DNA of 64,000 bases from Pseudomonas sp. J452 (GCF_024666525.1 NZ_CP088294.1:1426001-1490000); one strand, 5' to 3'; positions 8,323 to 16,658 are shown, counted from the stretch's first letter. Made by a program: numbers and translations. The notes: generated by a model from the sequence alone, not told the origin.

Positions 8323-9278
8323 TCGTCGTTTCCTGTACTGCGAATAGTGATTGCAGGCGCGAGGGGCGCATCCTGTGCAGTGCTGGCGCTGCTGCGCTTG
8401 GCCCGCGGATGGGCCTGGTCGTAGACCGTCGCCAGGTGCTGGAAATCCAGGTGGGTGTAGATCTGCGTGGTGCTGATGTCGGCATGTCCGAGCAGTTCCT
8501 GCACCGCGCGCAGGTCCTGGGATGACTCGAGCATATGACTGGCGAAGCTGTGCCGCAGCATATGCGGGTGCAGGTTCTGCCCCAGCTCGCGCACCCCAGC
8601 CTGGCGTACGCGCAATTGCACGGCGCGGGCGCCGAGACGGCGGCCCTGCTGGCTGACGAACACGGCGCCATCGGCCGGGTTGCTCAGCAGGCGCAGCTCC
8701 AGCCAGGCCTGCAGCGCTTCGCGGGCCTTGCTGCCGACCGGCAGCTCGCGTGTCTTGTTGCCCTTGCCGACCACCCGCACCAGGCCGGCCGGCAGATCCA
8801 GGCCGCTCAGGTCGAGGCCGACCAGCTCGGACAGGCGCAGGCCCGAGGAATAGAACAGTTCGAGCATGGCCTGGTCGCGACGGGCGATGAAGTCGTCCTC
8901 CACCGCGCCGTCCAGCAGTTGCACGGTACGGTCGGCATCCAGGGTGCGCGGCAGACGGCGTTCGCCCTTGGGCGGGCTGAGGCCGGTGGCCGGGTCATGC
9001 CGGCACAGGCCTTCGCGGTTGAGGTACTGATACAGGCCGCGCACCGCCGAGAGCAGGCGTGCCAGTGAGCGGCTGGACTGGCCCTGGGCGTGCAGGCGCG
9101 CAACGAAACTGCGCAGGCTGCGGCCGTCGAGGTCGCCCCAGTGGGCGATGGCGTTCTTCTCGCAGAGGGCGAGGATCTTCAGCAGGTCACGCCGATAGCC
9201 GTCGAGGGTATGTGGCGACACCTGGCGCTCGCGGCGCAGGTGTTCGAGGTAGGCATCGAGGTCGGCGGCAAGCTTCAA
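8319..9278 (-). CDS. xerC: Tyrosine recombinase XerC
   Basis: 319 aa. The N-terminal SAM-like DNA-binding domain spans about residues 1-95; the catalytic domain carries the Arg of SGLRLSEL, Lys of [10 protein letters not shown], His-x-x-Arg of [12 protein letters not shown], the His of LLGHADIS and the nucleophile Tyr of TTQIYTH. With XerD it resolves chromosome dimers at dif beside FtsK; in Pseudomonas it is also called sss. The initiation codon is TTG (9276-9278), supported by GGAG eight bases upstream and an in-frame TAG immediately before it. The C-terminus is about 20 residues longer than the E. coli protein. A REPIN separates it from the upstream DUF484 gene. Confidence 0.95.
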   Translation of the reverse strand: MKLAADLDAYLEHLRRERQVSPHTLDGYRRDLLKILALCEKNAIAHWGDLDGRSLRSFVARLHAQGQSSRSLARLLSAVRGLYQYLNREGLCRHDPATGLSPPKGERRLPRTLDADRTVQLLDGAVEDDFIARRDQAMLELFYSSGLRLSELVGLDLSGLDLPAGLVRVVGKGNKTRELPVGSKAREALQAWLELRLLSNPADGAVFVSQQGRRLGARAVQLRVRQAGVRELGQNLHPHMLRHSFASHMLESSQDLRAVQELLGHADISTTQIYTHLDFQHLATVYDQAHPRAKRSSASTAQDAPLAPAITIRSTGNDE

Positions 9279-9297
9279 CTATTATGCTCCAGGTTGT

Positions 9298-9360
9298 GTA
9301 GGAGCCAGCTTGCTGGCGATCCCGCCGATCACAGAGCATCGCCAGCAAGCTGGCTCCTAC
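9298..9360. repeat. REP palindrome pair (REPIN)
   Basis: The 23-bp arms (9298-9320 and 9338-9360, starting GTAGGAGCCAGC) are perfect reverse complements around a 17-bp spacer. The same arm recurs at 50909 and 52105. It sits in the short gap between the DUF484 gene and xerC, inside the operon, so any hairpin would form in the shared transcript. Confidence 0.9.
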
Positions 9361-9376
9361 GGCAAGCCTGTTGTGC

Positions 9377-10075
9377 TCAGCGTACCGAACGCAGCGGCGC
9401 GGCGAAGTGCGGCAGCACGCGGGCGAGGACTTCGGCTACGTAGCCGAGGAACAGGGTGCCGAGGCTGCTCTTGTAGTGCTGCGGGTCCGGGCTGCCGATG
9501 GCCAGCACGCCATGCAGGCCCTGGTGACTGAGGCTGACCACGGCAGCCGAGCCGACCTGGGCGAACTCATCTGCACCGAAGAGAAATTCCAGCTCGTTGG
9601 GGCGCAGCACGCCACAGGTGGTCTTGCCGCCCGCCAGCAGGCTGCCGATGGCCTGGTGCGCCTCGGCGCTGGTCACTGCGCGGCCGACGCCCAGCGGCGT
9701 TTCGCTGAACAGGATCAGGCTGACGAAGGGCACCTGGAACTCGTGGCGCAGGCTGTCTTCTGTGGCGCTGATCACTTCTTCCAGGCTGCTGGCATCGAGC
9801 AGGGCGAGGATCAGGCGGCGGGTCTTGTCGAACAGGCGGTCGTTGTCGCGGGCCACGTCCATCAGCTGCGACAGGCGATGGCGCATCTCGATGTTGCGCT
9901 CGCGCAGCAGTTTCACCTGGCGCTCGACCAGCGACACGGTGTCGCCGCGCTGGTGCGGAATACGCAGCTCGGGAATCAGCTCGTCGTGGTCGATAAAGAA
10001 CTCCGGATGCTGTCGCAGGTAGGCGGCGACTGCCTCCGCGTCGAGCTGAACGGGCTGATCCTGGCTGTCACTCAT
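9377..10075 (-). CDS. DUF484 family protein (GAF-like fold)
   Basis: 232 aa, begins [20 protein letters not shown]. An N-terminal helical part with [16 protein letters not shown] and a coiled coil ([20 protein letters not shown]) is followed by a GAF-like domain. DUF484 proteins sit between dapF and xerC in most gammaproteobacteria and have no firmly established function. The ATG overlaps the dapF stop (ATGA, 10072-10075), so the two are translationally coupled. A start far upstream of 10075 was rejected because it would run through dapF in another frame. Confidence 0.9.
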   Translation of the reverse strand: MSDSQDQPVQLDAEAVAAYLRQHPEFFIDHDELIPELRIPHQRGDTVSLVERQVKLLRERNIEMRHRLSQLMDVARDNDRLFDKTRRLILALLDASSLEEVISATEDSLRHEFQVPFVSLILFSETPLGVGRAVTSAEAHQAIGSLLAGGKTTCGVLRPNELEFLFGADEFAQVGSAAVVSLSHQGLHGVLAIGSPDPQHYKSSLGTLFLGYVAEVLARVLPHFAAPLRSVR

Positions 10076-10902
10076 AGACGAACTTGTCCTTCGTACACGC
10101 GAACGGCGGGTCCGGTCATCATAACCGGCTGGCCCGGGCCTGCCCACTCGATGCACAGCTTGCCGCCGGGCAAATCCAGCTGCAGTGGTGAATCCATCCA
10201 GCCCTGGCGAATGGCCGCCACGGCGGCGGCGCAGGCGCCGGTGCCACAGGCCTGGGTCTCGCCGGCGCCGCGCTCCCACACGCGCAGGCGCGCATGCTGG
10301 CGATCGACCACCTGGAGGAAACCGACATTGACCCGCTGCGGGAAGCGCGGATGGTGTTCCAGCTTCGGCCCAAGCGTGTGTACCGGCGCGTTATCGAGGT
10401 CGGCGACGCGCAACACCGCATGCGGGTTGCCCATGGACACGGCAGCCAGTTCGACGCTCTGCCCGTCGACTTCGACCGCATAGTTCAGCGCCTCGGCCTC
10501 GGCCTGGAACGGAATGACCTTGGGATCGAGGCGCGGCGGGCCCATGTCGACGGTGATCTGGCCATCCGGGCGCAGGTTCAGCTCGATGATGCCGCCCTTG
10601 GTCTCGACGCGGATCTGCTTCTTCACCGTCAGGCGCTTGTCGATGACGAAGCGGGCGAAGCAGCGCGCACCGTTGCCGCACTGCTCCACTTCCGAGCCAT
10701 CGGCATTGAAGATGCGATAGCGGAAGTCGACGTCCGGGTTGCTCGGCGCCTCGACCAGCAGCAGCTGATCGAAGCCAACGCCGGTATGGCGATCACCCCA
10801 GGCCTTGGCATGCTTGGGCTGGATATGCGCGTGCTGACTGATCAGGTCGAGGACCATGAAGTCGTTGCCCAGGCCGTGCATCTTGGTAAAGCGCAGCAGC
10901 AT
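10072..10902 (-). CDS. dapF: Diaminopimelate epimerase
   Basis: 276 aa, standard length. The two active-site cysteines are visible: Cys75 in [12 protein letters not shown] and the second near residue 219 in [10 protein letters not shown]. The enzyme interconverts LL- and meso-diaminopimelate in the cytosol by a two-base mechanism without PLP, supplying peptidoglycan and the substrate for lysA. It is 6 bp downstream of lysA and overlaps the DUF484 gene by 4 bp, so the lysine branch is encoded as a tight leftward operon. Confidence 0.97.
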   Translation of the reverse strand: MLLRFTKMHGLGNDFMVLDLISQHAHIQPKHAKAWGDRHTGVGFDQLLLVEAPSNPDVDFRYRIFNADGSEVEQCGNGARCFARFVIDKRLTVKKQIRVETKGGIIELNLRPDGQITVDMGPPRLDPKVIPFQAEAEALNYAVEVDGQSVELAAVSMGNPHAVLRVADLDNAPVHTLGPKLEHHPRFPQRVNVGFLQVVDRQHARLRVWERGAGETQACGTGACAAAVAAIRQGWMDSPLQLDLPGGKLCIEWAGPGQPVMMTGPAVRVYEGQVRL

Positions 10903-10908
10903 GGTCGC

Positions 10909-12156
10909 TTACTCCGGCAGCAGGCTTTCGCCAGCATAGAGTTCGGCCAGGGTCTCGCGGCGGCGAACTTCGAAGGCCTGCGCACCATCCACCAGCACCT
11001 CGGCGGCGCGGCCGCGGGTGTTGTAGTTGGAGCTCATGACGAAGCCATAGGCACCGGCCGAACGCACGGCCAGCAGGTCGCCTTCGGCCAGGGCCAGTTC
11101 GCGGTTCTTGGCCAGAAAGTCACCGGTCTCGCAGATCGGTCCGACCAGGTCGTAGTTACGCGTCGCGCCGTCACGCGGCTGCACCGGGGTGACGTCCATC
11201 CAGGCCTGGTACAGCGCCGGGCGGATCAGGTCGTTCATCGCCGCATCGACGATGGCGAAATCCTTGTGCTCGGTGTGCTTGAGGTATTCCACGCGGGTCA
11301 GCAGCACGCCGGCGTTGGCGACGATGGAACGGCCCGGCTCGAATACCAGGGCCAGGTCGCGGCCCTTGATGCGCTCGCGCACGGCGGCGATATAGTCGCC
11401 GGCCAGCGGCGGCTGCTCGTCGCGGTACTGCACGCCGAGACCGCCGCCGAGGTCCAGATGCTTGATCCGGATGCCTTGCGCGGCGAGCAGGTCGATCAGC
11501 GCCAGCAGGCGCTCCAGGGCATCGAGGAAAGGCGGCAGACTGGTCAGCTGCGAGCCGATATGGCAGTCGACCCCGACCACTTCCAGGTTCGCCAGCGCTG
11601 CGGCGCGGGCATACACGGCCGGCGCCTGCTCGATGTCGATGCCGAACTTGTTTTCCTTGAGACCGGTGGAGATGTACGGGTGGGTGCCGGCATCCACGTC
11701 CGGGTTGACCCGCAGCGAGATCGCCGCGGTCTTGCCCAGTTCGGCGGCGACCACTTGCAGGCGTTCCAGCTCGTCCACCGATTCGACGTTGAAGCAGTGC
11801 ACGCCGACTTCGAGGGCGCGGCGCATGTCGTCGCGGCTCTTGCCGACGCCGGAGAAGACGATCTTGGCCGGTTCGCCACCGGCGGCCAGAACGCGTTCCA
11901 GCTCACCGCGGGAGACGATGTCGAAGCCGGCGCCGAGGCGCGCCAGGACGTTCAGCACGCCGAGGTTGGAGTTGGCCTTGACGGCGAAACAGACCAGATG
12001 CGGCATGCCGGCCAGGGCATCGGCGTAGGCACGGTACTGCGCCTCGATGTGGGCGCGCGAGTAGACGTAGGTCGGCGTGCCGAAGCGCTCGGCGATGGCG
12101 GACAGGGCCACGCCCTCCGCGAACAGTTGCCCGTCGCGGTTGGTAAAGGCTTGCAT
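10909..12156 (-). CDS. lysA: Diaminopimelate decarboxylase
   Basis: 415 aa, fold-type III PLP enzyme. The Schiff-base lysine is Lys60 in CFAVKANSN; HIGSQ, GGGLGVQY and EPGRSIVANAG follow, and the second-subunit Cys motif is PICETGDFLAK. It makes L-lysine from meso-diaminopimelate, the last step of the pathway. It follows the lipoprotein gene lptM by 9 bp and precedes dapF by 6 bp. Unlike E. coli lysA, it has no divergent lysR-type activator next to it. Confidence 0.97.
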   Translation of the reverse strand: MQAFTNRDGQLFAEGVALSAIAERFGTPTYVYSRAHIEAQYRAYADALAGMPHLVCFAVKANSNLGVLNVLARLGAGFDIVSRGELERVLAAGGEPAKIVFSGVGKSRDDMRRALEVGVHCFNVESVDELERLQVVAAELGKTAAISLRVNPDVDAGTHPYISTGLKENKFGIDIEQAPAVYARAAALANLEVVGVDCHIGSQLTSLPPFLDALERLLALIDLLAAQGIRIKHLDLGGGLGVQYRDEQPPLAGDYIAAVRERIKGRDLALVFEPGRSIVANAGVLLTRVEYLKHTEHKDFAIVDAAMNDLIRPALYQAWMDVTPVQPRDGATRNYDLVGPICETGDFLAKNRELALAEGDLLAVRSAGAYGFVMSSNYNTRGRAAEVLVDGAQAFEVRRRETLAELYAGESLLPE

Positions 12157-12165
12157 GGAACCCCC

Positions 12166-12303
12166 TTAGAGGAAAACGTCTTTGTCGCGATCTTGCGTGG
12201 TTTTCTGATCATCCGGGTGATAAAGCGGGCCTTTCTGGCCACAACCGGCGAGGGCAGCAGTAACGACGACGAGCGCGATGAAGGGCAGCAGCAGGCGCTT
12301 CAT
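12166..12303 (-). CDS. lptM: Small lipoprotein LptM (LppL/YifL family)
   Basis: 45 aa, shorter than usual gene-finder cut-offs. It begins MKRLLLPFIALVVVTAALAG with lipobox L-A-G-C (Cys21), followed by GQKGPLYHP, the signature of the family. In E. coli the homologue LptM stabilises the outer-membrane LPS translocon LptD-LptE; in pseudomonads the gene is known as lppL next to lysA. The mature peptide is about 25 residues with a charged tail ending KDVFL. It is the first gene of the lysA-dapF operon, so a promoter is expected between 12304 and 12477, where none was assigned. Confidence 0.93.
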   Translation of the reverse strand: MKRLLLPFIALVVVTAALAGCGQKGPLYHPDDQKTTQDRDKDVFL

Positions 12304-12477
12304 GGTGAATTCCTTTGCGAAATCGAGATTGCTCGGGAGTATACCGGCCGCCCGACAGCTTGCCTATGCGCTGGAATTCACGCCCGGCGGGCTCTGTAAA
12401 CCCCAGTCAATGGCGCGTTTGGCTTGCCTGTCCAGGCAGGTTTGCGGCTAGCATGGCGAATAAAAAACGGAGTCCCG

Positions 12478-13530
12478 ATGGAAAGCCCAGCCCCTCTCGC
12501 CAGCTCGGTCTCGGTCGCCTACCTGCAAGGCCTGCTCGATTACCTGGATCGCCAGGGCTTCGCCAGCGCCGATCTGCTGGCCAGGGTGCAGCTCAGCCCG
12601 AGCCTGCTCAGCCAGCGTGATCAGCGTGTGGCGGCCAGCGCCTACCTGGAGTTGCTCGGCGAAGGCGCACGCCTGACCGGCGACGAGCAGCTTGGCCTGC
12701 ACCTGGGCGAGGCGATTCGCCCCGGCTACTACGGCGTGCTTGGCTACCTGATCATGAGCTGCGCGACCCTCTCCGATGCCCTGCACCGGCAGGCGCGCTA
12801 TGCCAGCCTGGTCGGCAACCTCGGCCGTGTCGAACTGGACGAGGAGCCGCCGCGTGCGGGCCTGGAGCCGCAGGTGGTGCACAGCTGGCACCCGTCCTTG
12901 CCGCAGCACGAGCGCCTGCATGCCGAGGAAACGCTGGCCGGCTGGGTGACCTTCGGCCACTGGATCACCGGCCTGCAGATCCCGCCCACCGAGGTGCGCT
13001 TCCAGTACCCGGCGCCGGCCGACACTTCCGAGTACCAGCGCATCTTCCGCTGCCCGGTGCTGTTCGGGCAGGCCGACAATGCTCTGGTATTTCCCAAGCG
13101 CCTGCTGGCCACGCCACTGGGCCAGGCCGATGCGCAACTGCGCCAGCTGCTCGATGCACACGCCGATCGCCTGCTCGGTGAGCTCAAGCAAGGCCACAGC
13201 GTGCTTGACCGTGCGCGCCACGAATTGGCCCTGCAGTTGCCGGAACAGGGTGCCGATCTGGAGTTGCTGGCGCAGACCCTGCAACTCAGTCCGCGCACTT
13301 TGCAGCGGCGTTTGCGCGAGGCCGGGTTATCCTTTAGCCAGCTGCTCGACGAGACGCGCGAGCAACTGGTACTGCATTATCTGCGCGACCCGGCGCTGGA
13401 ACTGGCGGAAATCGCCTTCCTCGTCGGTTTCAGCGAGGCCGGTTCCCTGGCCCGCGCCTTCCGCCGCTGGACCGGGCAGAGCCCCGGCGCCTACCGGCAG
13501 AACCTGGCCGACCCCGCATCCCTTCCCTGA
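12478..13530 (+). CDS. AraC-family transcriptional regulator
   Basis: 350 aa from the ATG at 12478, with GGAG seven bases upstream. Residues about 20-205 form the Arabinose_bd-like N-terminal sensor domain typical of the OruR/ArgR-like group, and about 245-340 form the AraC double HTH (LELLAQTLQLSPRTLQRRLR and LAEIAFLVGFSEAGSLARAF, ending FRRWTGQSPGAYR). It is divergent from the lptM-lysA operon and 10 bp upstream of cyaY. The ligand and targets are not evident. In P. aeruginosa I do not remember a regulator at this position between lppL and cyaY, so it may be an insertion in this lineage. Confidence 0.9.
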   Translation: MESPAPLASSVSVAYLQGLLDYLDRQGFASADLLARVQLSPSLLSQRDQRVAASAYLELLGEGARLTGDEQLGLHLGEAIRPGYYGVLGYLIMSCATLSDALHRQARYASLVGNLGRVELDEEPPRAGLEPQVVHSWHPSLPQHERLHAEETLAGWVTFGHWITGLQIPPTEVRFQYPAPADTSEYQRIFRCPVLFGQADNALVFPKRLLATPLGQADAQLRQLLDAHADRLLGELKQGHSVLDRARHELALQLPEQGADLELLAQTLQLSPRTLQRRLREAGLSFSQLLDETREQLVLHYLRDPALELAEIAFLVGFSEAGSLARAFRRWTGQSPGAYRQNLADPASLP

Positions 13531-13540
13531 GGTAGTTGTA

Positions 13541-13873
13541 ATGAGTTTGAGCGAAGCCCGTTTCCATGATCTGGTCGATGCCGTGCAAGAGGCCGTGGAA
13601 GATATTTTCGACGACAGCGACATGGATATCGATCTGGAAAACTCCGCCGGCGTGCTGACCGTGCGCTTCGAGAACGGTACTCAGCTGATCCTCAGCCGCC
13701 AGGAACCGATCCGCCAGCTGTGGGTGGCGGCGCGTTCCGGTGGCTTCCACTTCGACTACGACGAAGAACAGAGCCTGTGGATCTGCGATACCAGCGAAGA
13801 GCCGCTGGGCGAGTTGCTGGCGCGGGTGACCCTGGAGCAGTCCGGTGAACAGCTCGAATTCGAAGAGCTCTGA
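13541..13873 (+). CDS. cyaY: Frataxin-family iron donor protein CyaY
   Basis: 110 aa, single alpha-beta domain. It begins MSLSEARFHDLVDAVQEAVE, with the acidic ridge FDDSDMDIDLEN that binds iron, and the conserved beta-sheet motif RQEPIRQLWVAARSGGFHFDY. CyaY modulates IscS-driven iron-sulfur cluster assembly. Start at 13541 with the weak ribosome site GAGGTAGTTGTA before it. The final 29 bases overlap the DUF1289 gene, suggesting coupled translation. Confidence 0.96.
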   Translation: MSLSEARFHDLVDAVQEAVEDIFDDSDMDIDLENSAGVLTVRFENGTQLILSRQEPIRQLWVAARSGGFHFDYDEEQSLWICDTSEEPLGELLARVTLEQSGEQLEFEEL

Positions 13874-14075
13874 TTCGCAGAGCCCTGATCTGGCCCGCGC
13901 AGAAACGGTCGAGTCGCCTTGCCGCCGCCAGTGCTGCCTGGATGATCACGATGAGTGCCTGGGCTGCGGTCGCACCCTGGCCGAGATCCTCGAATGGGGC
14001 AAGGCCGACGGTGCGCGGCGCCGGGAAATCTGCCAGGCCGCGCAACAAAGACTGCGCCCGCCACTGCGTGGATGA
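13845..14075 (+). CDS. DUF1289 domain protein, GTG start inside cyaY
   Basis: 76 aa. It contains the DUF1289 cysteine pattern CRRQCCLDDHDECLGCGRTL, then a helix EILEWGKADGARRREICQAA. The Cys spacing suggests metal binding, but no role is established for the family. The only plausible start is the GTG at 13845, inside the 3' end of cyaY, with GGAG about 8 bases upstream. The conservation of this small Cys protein beside a frataxin would fit iron or Fe-S biology, which is inference. A terminator whose loop has been interrupted by a repeat element follows at 14132-14359. Confidence 0.85.
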   Translation: MNSSNSKSSDSQSPDLARAETVESPCRRQCCLDDHDECLGCGRTLAEILEWGKADGARRREICQAAQQRLRPPLRG

Positions 14076-14131
14076 CCGCACAGTCGCTTTTGTCGGCAGG
14101 CTTGTGCTAGGTTGAATTCTGACCTGATGAT

Positions 14132-14359
14132 CAAAACCCCGCCTTCGCAGGCTGTGTGAAAACTACTGCGCTCGGCCATACGGCGTTAAAAGCCGGCTCA
14201 AAATGCTCATTTACAGCACGTAAACTGCGCTTTTTCGCCGGTTTTATTCGCAGGCGCTCACCCTACGGGCCAGCCTCTGGCTGTTACTCCCGCTGGTCGT
14301 TGCGCCTTGTCTGACCTTCGCTCGCGACGTTTTTACACAGTCTGTTCGGCGGGGTTTTG
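14132..14359 (+). terminator. Terminator split by an inserted repeat element
   Basis: CAAAACCCCGCC (14132-14143) and GCGGGGTTTTG (14349-14359) are the arms of a rho-independent terminator 57 bp past the DUF1289 stop. Between them sit TTCG, a 197-bp palindromic element and a second TTCG. Removing the element and one TTCG restores an 11-bp stem with a CTTCG loop followed by TTTTG. The interrupted stem could still pair at a distance because the inserted element itself folds back. Confidence 0.8.
14148..14344. mobile_element. Nested palindromic element, copy 1 (197 bp)
   Basis: Terminal arms are CAGGCTGTGTGAAAAC (14148-14163) and GTTTTTACACAGTCTG (14329-14344), 14 of 16 positions complementary. 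Inside are a second stem (AAAGCCGGC with GCCGGTTTT) and the shared core ATGCTCATTTACAG-N3-GTAAACTGCGC (about 14203-14230). The element is bounded by a direct repeat TTCG on both sides (14144-14147 and 14345-14348), the mark of a 4-bp target duplication. It has no open reading frame of its own. Copies 2-4 are at 19577, 47727 and 57327. Confidence 0.8.
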
Positions 14360-14392
14360 TCATTTCTAGCACCAAGGAGAATCAACACAGCC

Positions 14393-14800
14393 ATGAGCAG
14401 CACCCCAGCCATCACCATCACCCGTCTCGATCTGCAACGTCTGGAGCGCCTGCTCGATACCCTGGAGGACTTCGGCCCGGCCGCGGCCGCCCTGGAAACA
14501 GAGCTGGCACGGGCCCAGGTGGTGGGCCATGCGGAAGTGCCGGCCGGGGTGGTGACGATGAACTCGCGGGTGCATTGCCGCGAGGAGAGCAGCGGCAAGG
14601 ATTACCACCTGACCCTGGTCTATCCGCAGGATGCCGGGGCCGAAGGTACGGTATCGATCCTCGCGCCGGTGGGCTGTGCGCTGCTCGGCCTGTCGGTCGG
14701 CCAGCACATCGACTGGCCGGCACCCGGCGGCAAGCAGCTCAAGCTGACCCTGCTGGCGGTGGAATATCAGCCGGAAGCGGCGGGCGAATACAGCCGCTGA
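14393..14800 (+). CDS. rnk: Nucleoside diphosphate kinase regulator Rnk
   Basis: 135 aa from the ATG at 14393, with AAGGAGA 10 bases upstream. N-terminal helices (ITRLDLQRLERLLDTLEDFG) form a short coiled coil, and the C-terminal GreA-like FKBP domain carries TLVYPQDAGAEGTVSILAPV and GCALLGLSVGQHIDWP. Rnk binds RNA polymerase near the secondary channel region in E. coli and was found in P. aeruginosa as a regulator of Ndk and alginate production. It starts 34 bp downstream of the split terminator, so interruption of that terminator could alter read-through into this gene. Confidence 0.94.
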   Translation: MSSTPAITITRLDLQRLERLLDTLEDFGPAAAALETELARAQVVGHAEVPAGVVTMNSRVHCREESSGKDYHLTLVYPQDAGAEGTVSILAPVGCALLGLSVGQHIDWPAPGGKQLKLTLLAVEYQPEAAGEYSR

Positions 14801-15118
14801 GTCAGGCGGCCTGGCAATCCAGGCCACTCAGGTCGAAGGTTTCGGCGAGTAGCTAGCGCAAAAGGCGATGCCGAAAAGCGCCAGACCAGCCAGAGTGGTA
14901 TTGCGCGGTGTTGCGCAATCCGCCGCCTCATAGCGAGTGTCCAGCGCCGTATGCGCTGGGACGCCAGGCTCGTTCAATGCTGTTCGATGGATTGGTGCAG
15001 GTCTGACGCAGTAACTATCAGCTTAATTGATCGTTAGCTCGCCGGCATGGAACGATGCCGGCGTTTGCCAGTCAGTGAACTAGAGTGACAAAGTCACACG
15101 CCGGCAAGGAGGCCCCGT
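14801..15118. other. Intergenic stretch with small hairpins, no gene assigned
   Basis: Two hairpins are visible: CCAGCGC-CGTAT-GCGCTGG (14941-14959) and CGCCGGCAT-GGAACG-ATGCCGGCG (15040-15063, followed by TTTG), the latter terminator-like. A minus-strand frame stays open over roughly 14840-15000 but lacks a good start, so I do not call it a gene. The ribosome site AAGGAGG for the next gene is at 15106-15112. Confidence 0.5.
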
Positions 15119-15919
15119 ATGTCCAGCCTGCCCCTGTACTTCCCCAATGAGTTTTCCCTCGACCGTGCCCTGCTGTGTGCGCGCCTGGTCGATCAGGCCT
15201 ACGGGCAATATCGCCAGTGGCTGGCTCAGCGCCAGCCGCATCGGCCCGAGGATTTCCACTGGGTCCCGCCGGACATGCCGGGCTGGCGCTTCTCCGCGCC
15301 GGTGTGGAGCATTCTCAGCGAGCTGCACTTTCTCAACGAGTCCGAACCGTTCGGCTTCGCCGCCGCCAATGACCAGGGTGAAACCTACCTGGTGCTGCGT
15401 GGCACCGAGTCTGTAAACGACTGGCTGGATGACCTGGATGCCGACCAGCGCGCCTGGCCCTGGAGCGATGGCGCCGGCCCGGTGCACCATGGTTTCCTCA
15501 AACTCTATGCCTCGCTGCGCGACCTGGCTCTGGCGGCCCTGGACAGTTTGCAGCCGCGCGGGCCGATCTGGGTCTGCGGGCACAGCCTGGGCTGTGCGCT
15601 GAGCAGCATGGCGGTGCTTGACCTGCACGAGCGCTGGCCCGATCAGCCCTTGCAGCATTACAACTTCGCCAGTCCGCGCCTGGCCTCGCCACAGTTTGCC
15701 GCCGGCTACAACGGCCTGGACATCCCGACCTACCGGGTGGTCAATGACAGCGATCTGGTGCCGGAGATACCGCCAGCGGTAACCGGCGACTTCCTCTACC
15801 AGCACCTGGGGCTGGCGGTGAGCTTTACCGCCAGCTATGCCAGCGTGGCGGCCAATCACAGTCTGGAAGGCAGCTATCTCTATGCCTTGCAGCACCCGCA
15901 GGCGCCGATGAGCAGTTGA
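15119..15919 (+). CDS. Lipase family protein (class 3 alpha/beta hydrolase)
   Basis: 266 aa, no signal peptide. The nucleophile elbow is GHSLG with Ser156; the acid is probably in VVNDSDLVPE (Asp210 or Asp212) and the catalytic His is His247 in ANHSLEGSYLYAL. The oxyanion strand reads LVLRGTESVNDWLDDLD, the class-3 (fungal-lipase-like) pattern. The protein is probably a cytosolic lipase or esterase; the substrate is not predictable. It is preceded by a good AAGGAGG and converges with the Cys/Gly-rich protein gene, whose 3' end is 11 bp away. Confidence 0.9.
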   Translation: MSSLPLYFPNEFSLDRALLCARLVDQAYGQYRQWLAQRQPHRPEDFHWVPPDMPGWRFSAPVWSILSELHFLNESEPFGFAAANDQGETYLVLRGTESVNDWLDDLDADQRAWPWSDGAGPVHHGFLKLYASLRDLALAALDSLQPRGPIWVCGHSLGCALSSMAVLDLHERWPDQPLQHYNFASPRLASPQFAAGYNGLDIPTYRVVNDSDLVPEIPPAVTGDFLYQHLGLAVSFTASYASVAANHSLEGSYLYALQHPQAPMSS

Positions 15920-15930
15920 GTGTGGCGGCG

Positions 15931-16626
15931 CTAGTCGCCGCCCCCGCCTCCACAACCACCCCCGCAGCCACCGCCATCGCCGCCTCCATCACTGCCGCCC
16001 GAGGATGAGCCGCTGTCGCCGCTGCAACCGCTGGCACAACCCGAACTGCAGCCGATATGGCTGGCGCAGTAGGCGTCGCCGCTACGGTAGCTGCCGGGGT
16101 TGGCGCCGCAGTCCAGGCGATAGTGGAAGCCATCGGCGATCCCCAGTTGGGCGTCCAGGGCGAACAGCAGCGGCAGGCGCGCGGGTGCCCGTGGGTCGAG
16201 GTTCTCGCGCAGGCAGGCCAGGCGCCAGGCGCGGCGGATACCCTCGCTGGCGCTGCGCTGATTGGGCATCACGTCGTTTGGCACATGGTGCAGGAAGCGC
16301 CCCAGGCCCTTGCGGCAGAAGATCCGGTACTGGCGGGTGTAGAGGATGAATTCGTGCCAGGCCAGATCCACCGCCTGCGAGGGCATGGCGACCATCCGCC
16401 GGTTGGCCAGGCGACACAGCTGGAAGTATTCGCGCAGGCCGCGCAGTACCTCGCCGGTCTGGGTCGGCGTGAGGTGCGGGTAACGCTGCTGCAGCTTGCT
16501 GCGCAGGCGATCGGGAAAGGCGAAACCGGCGATGAACGCATCGCGTTGCTGGCGGCGCAACTTGCGCCAGAGCCAGTAGCCGCTGGCGAGGGCGGCGCCG
16601 CCGAACAGGGTGGTGGTCAGGGTCAT
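15931..16626 (-). CDS. Membrane-anchored protein with Cys/Gly-rich tail (glycine-rich-domain type)
   Basis: 231 aa. One N-terminal membrane helix (about residues 5-21, then basic RKLRRQQR), a middle domain with AVDLAWHEFILYTRQYRIFC that recalls the DLAWH signature of glycine-rich-domain (DUF1399-like) proteins, and a remarkable last 45 residues made almost only of Gly, Ser, Asp and Cys with repeated C-x2-4-C spacing, ending GGGCGGGCGGGGGD. The tail could bind metal or be disulfide-bonded. I do not recognise a characterised homologue. It lies 32 bp downstream of cyaA and may be co-transcribed with it. Confidence 0.75.
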   Translation of the reverse strand: MTLTTTLFGGAALASGYWLWRKLRRQQRDAFIAGFAFPDRLRSKLQQRYPHLTPTQTGEVLRGLREYFQLCRLANRRMVAMPSQAVDLAWHEFILYTRQYRIFCRKGLGRFLHHVPNDVMPNQRSASEGIRRAWRLACLRENLDPRAPARLPLLFALDAQLGIADGFHYRLDCGANPGSYRSGDAYCASHIGCSSGCASGCSGDSGSSSGGSDGGGDGGGCGGGCGGGGGD

Positions 16627-16658
16627 GGCGGCATCCTTGTCCGGTTCGGAGCGGTTTA

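Noticed and set aside
8319..9278. Integrase of a mobile island
   Set aside because: The tyrosine recombinase is the chromosomal XerC in its usual dapF-DUF484-xerC operon; no att sites or foreign genes surround it.
10294..12399. A 701-codon open frame on the plus strand
   Set aside because: It is antisense to dapF, lysA and lptM, which are certain genes; long antisense frames are common at this GC content, and the translation has no domain-like order.
14840..15000. Possible minus-strand gene remnant before the lipase-like gene
   Set aside because: The frame is open and moderately gene-like but lacks a convincing start, ribosome site and recognisable family; evidence is too thin.
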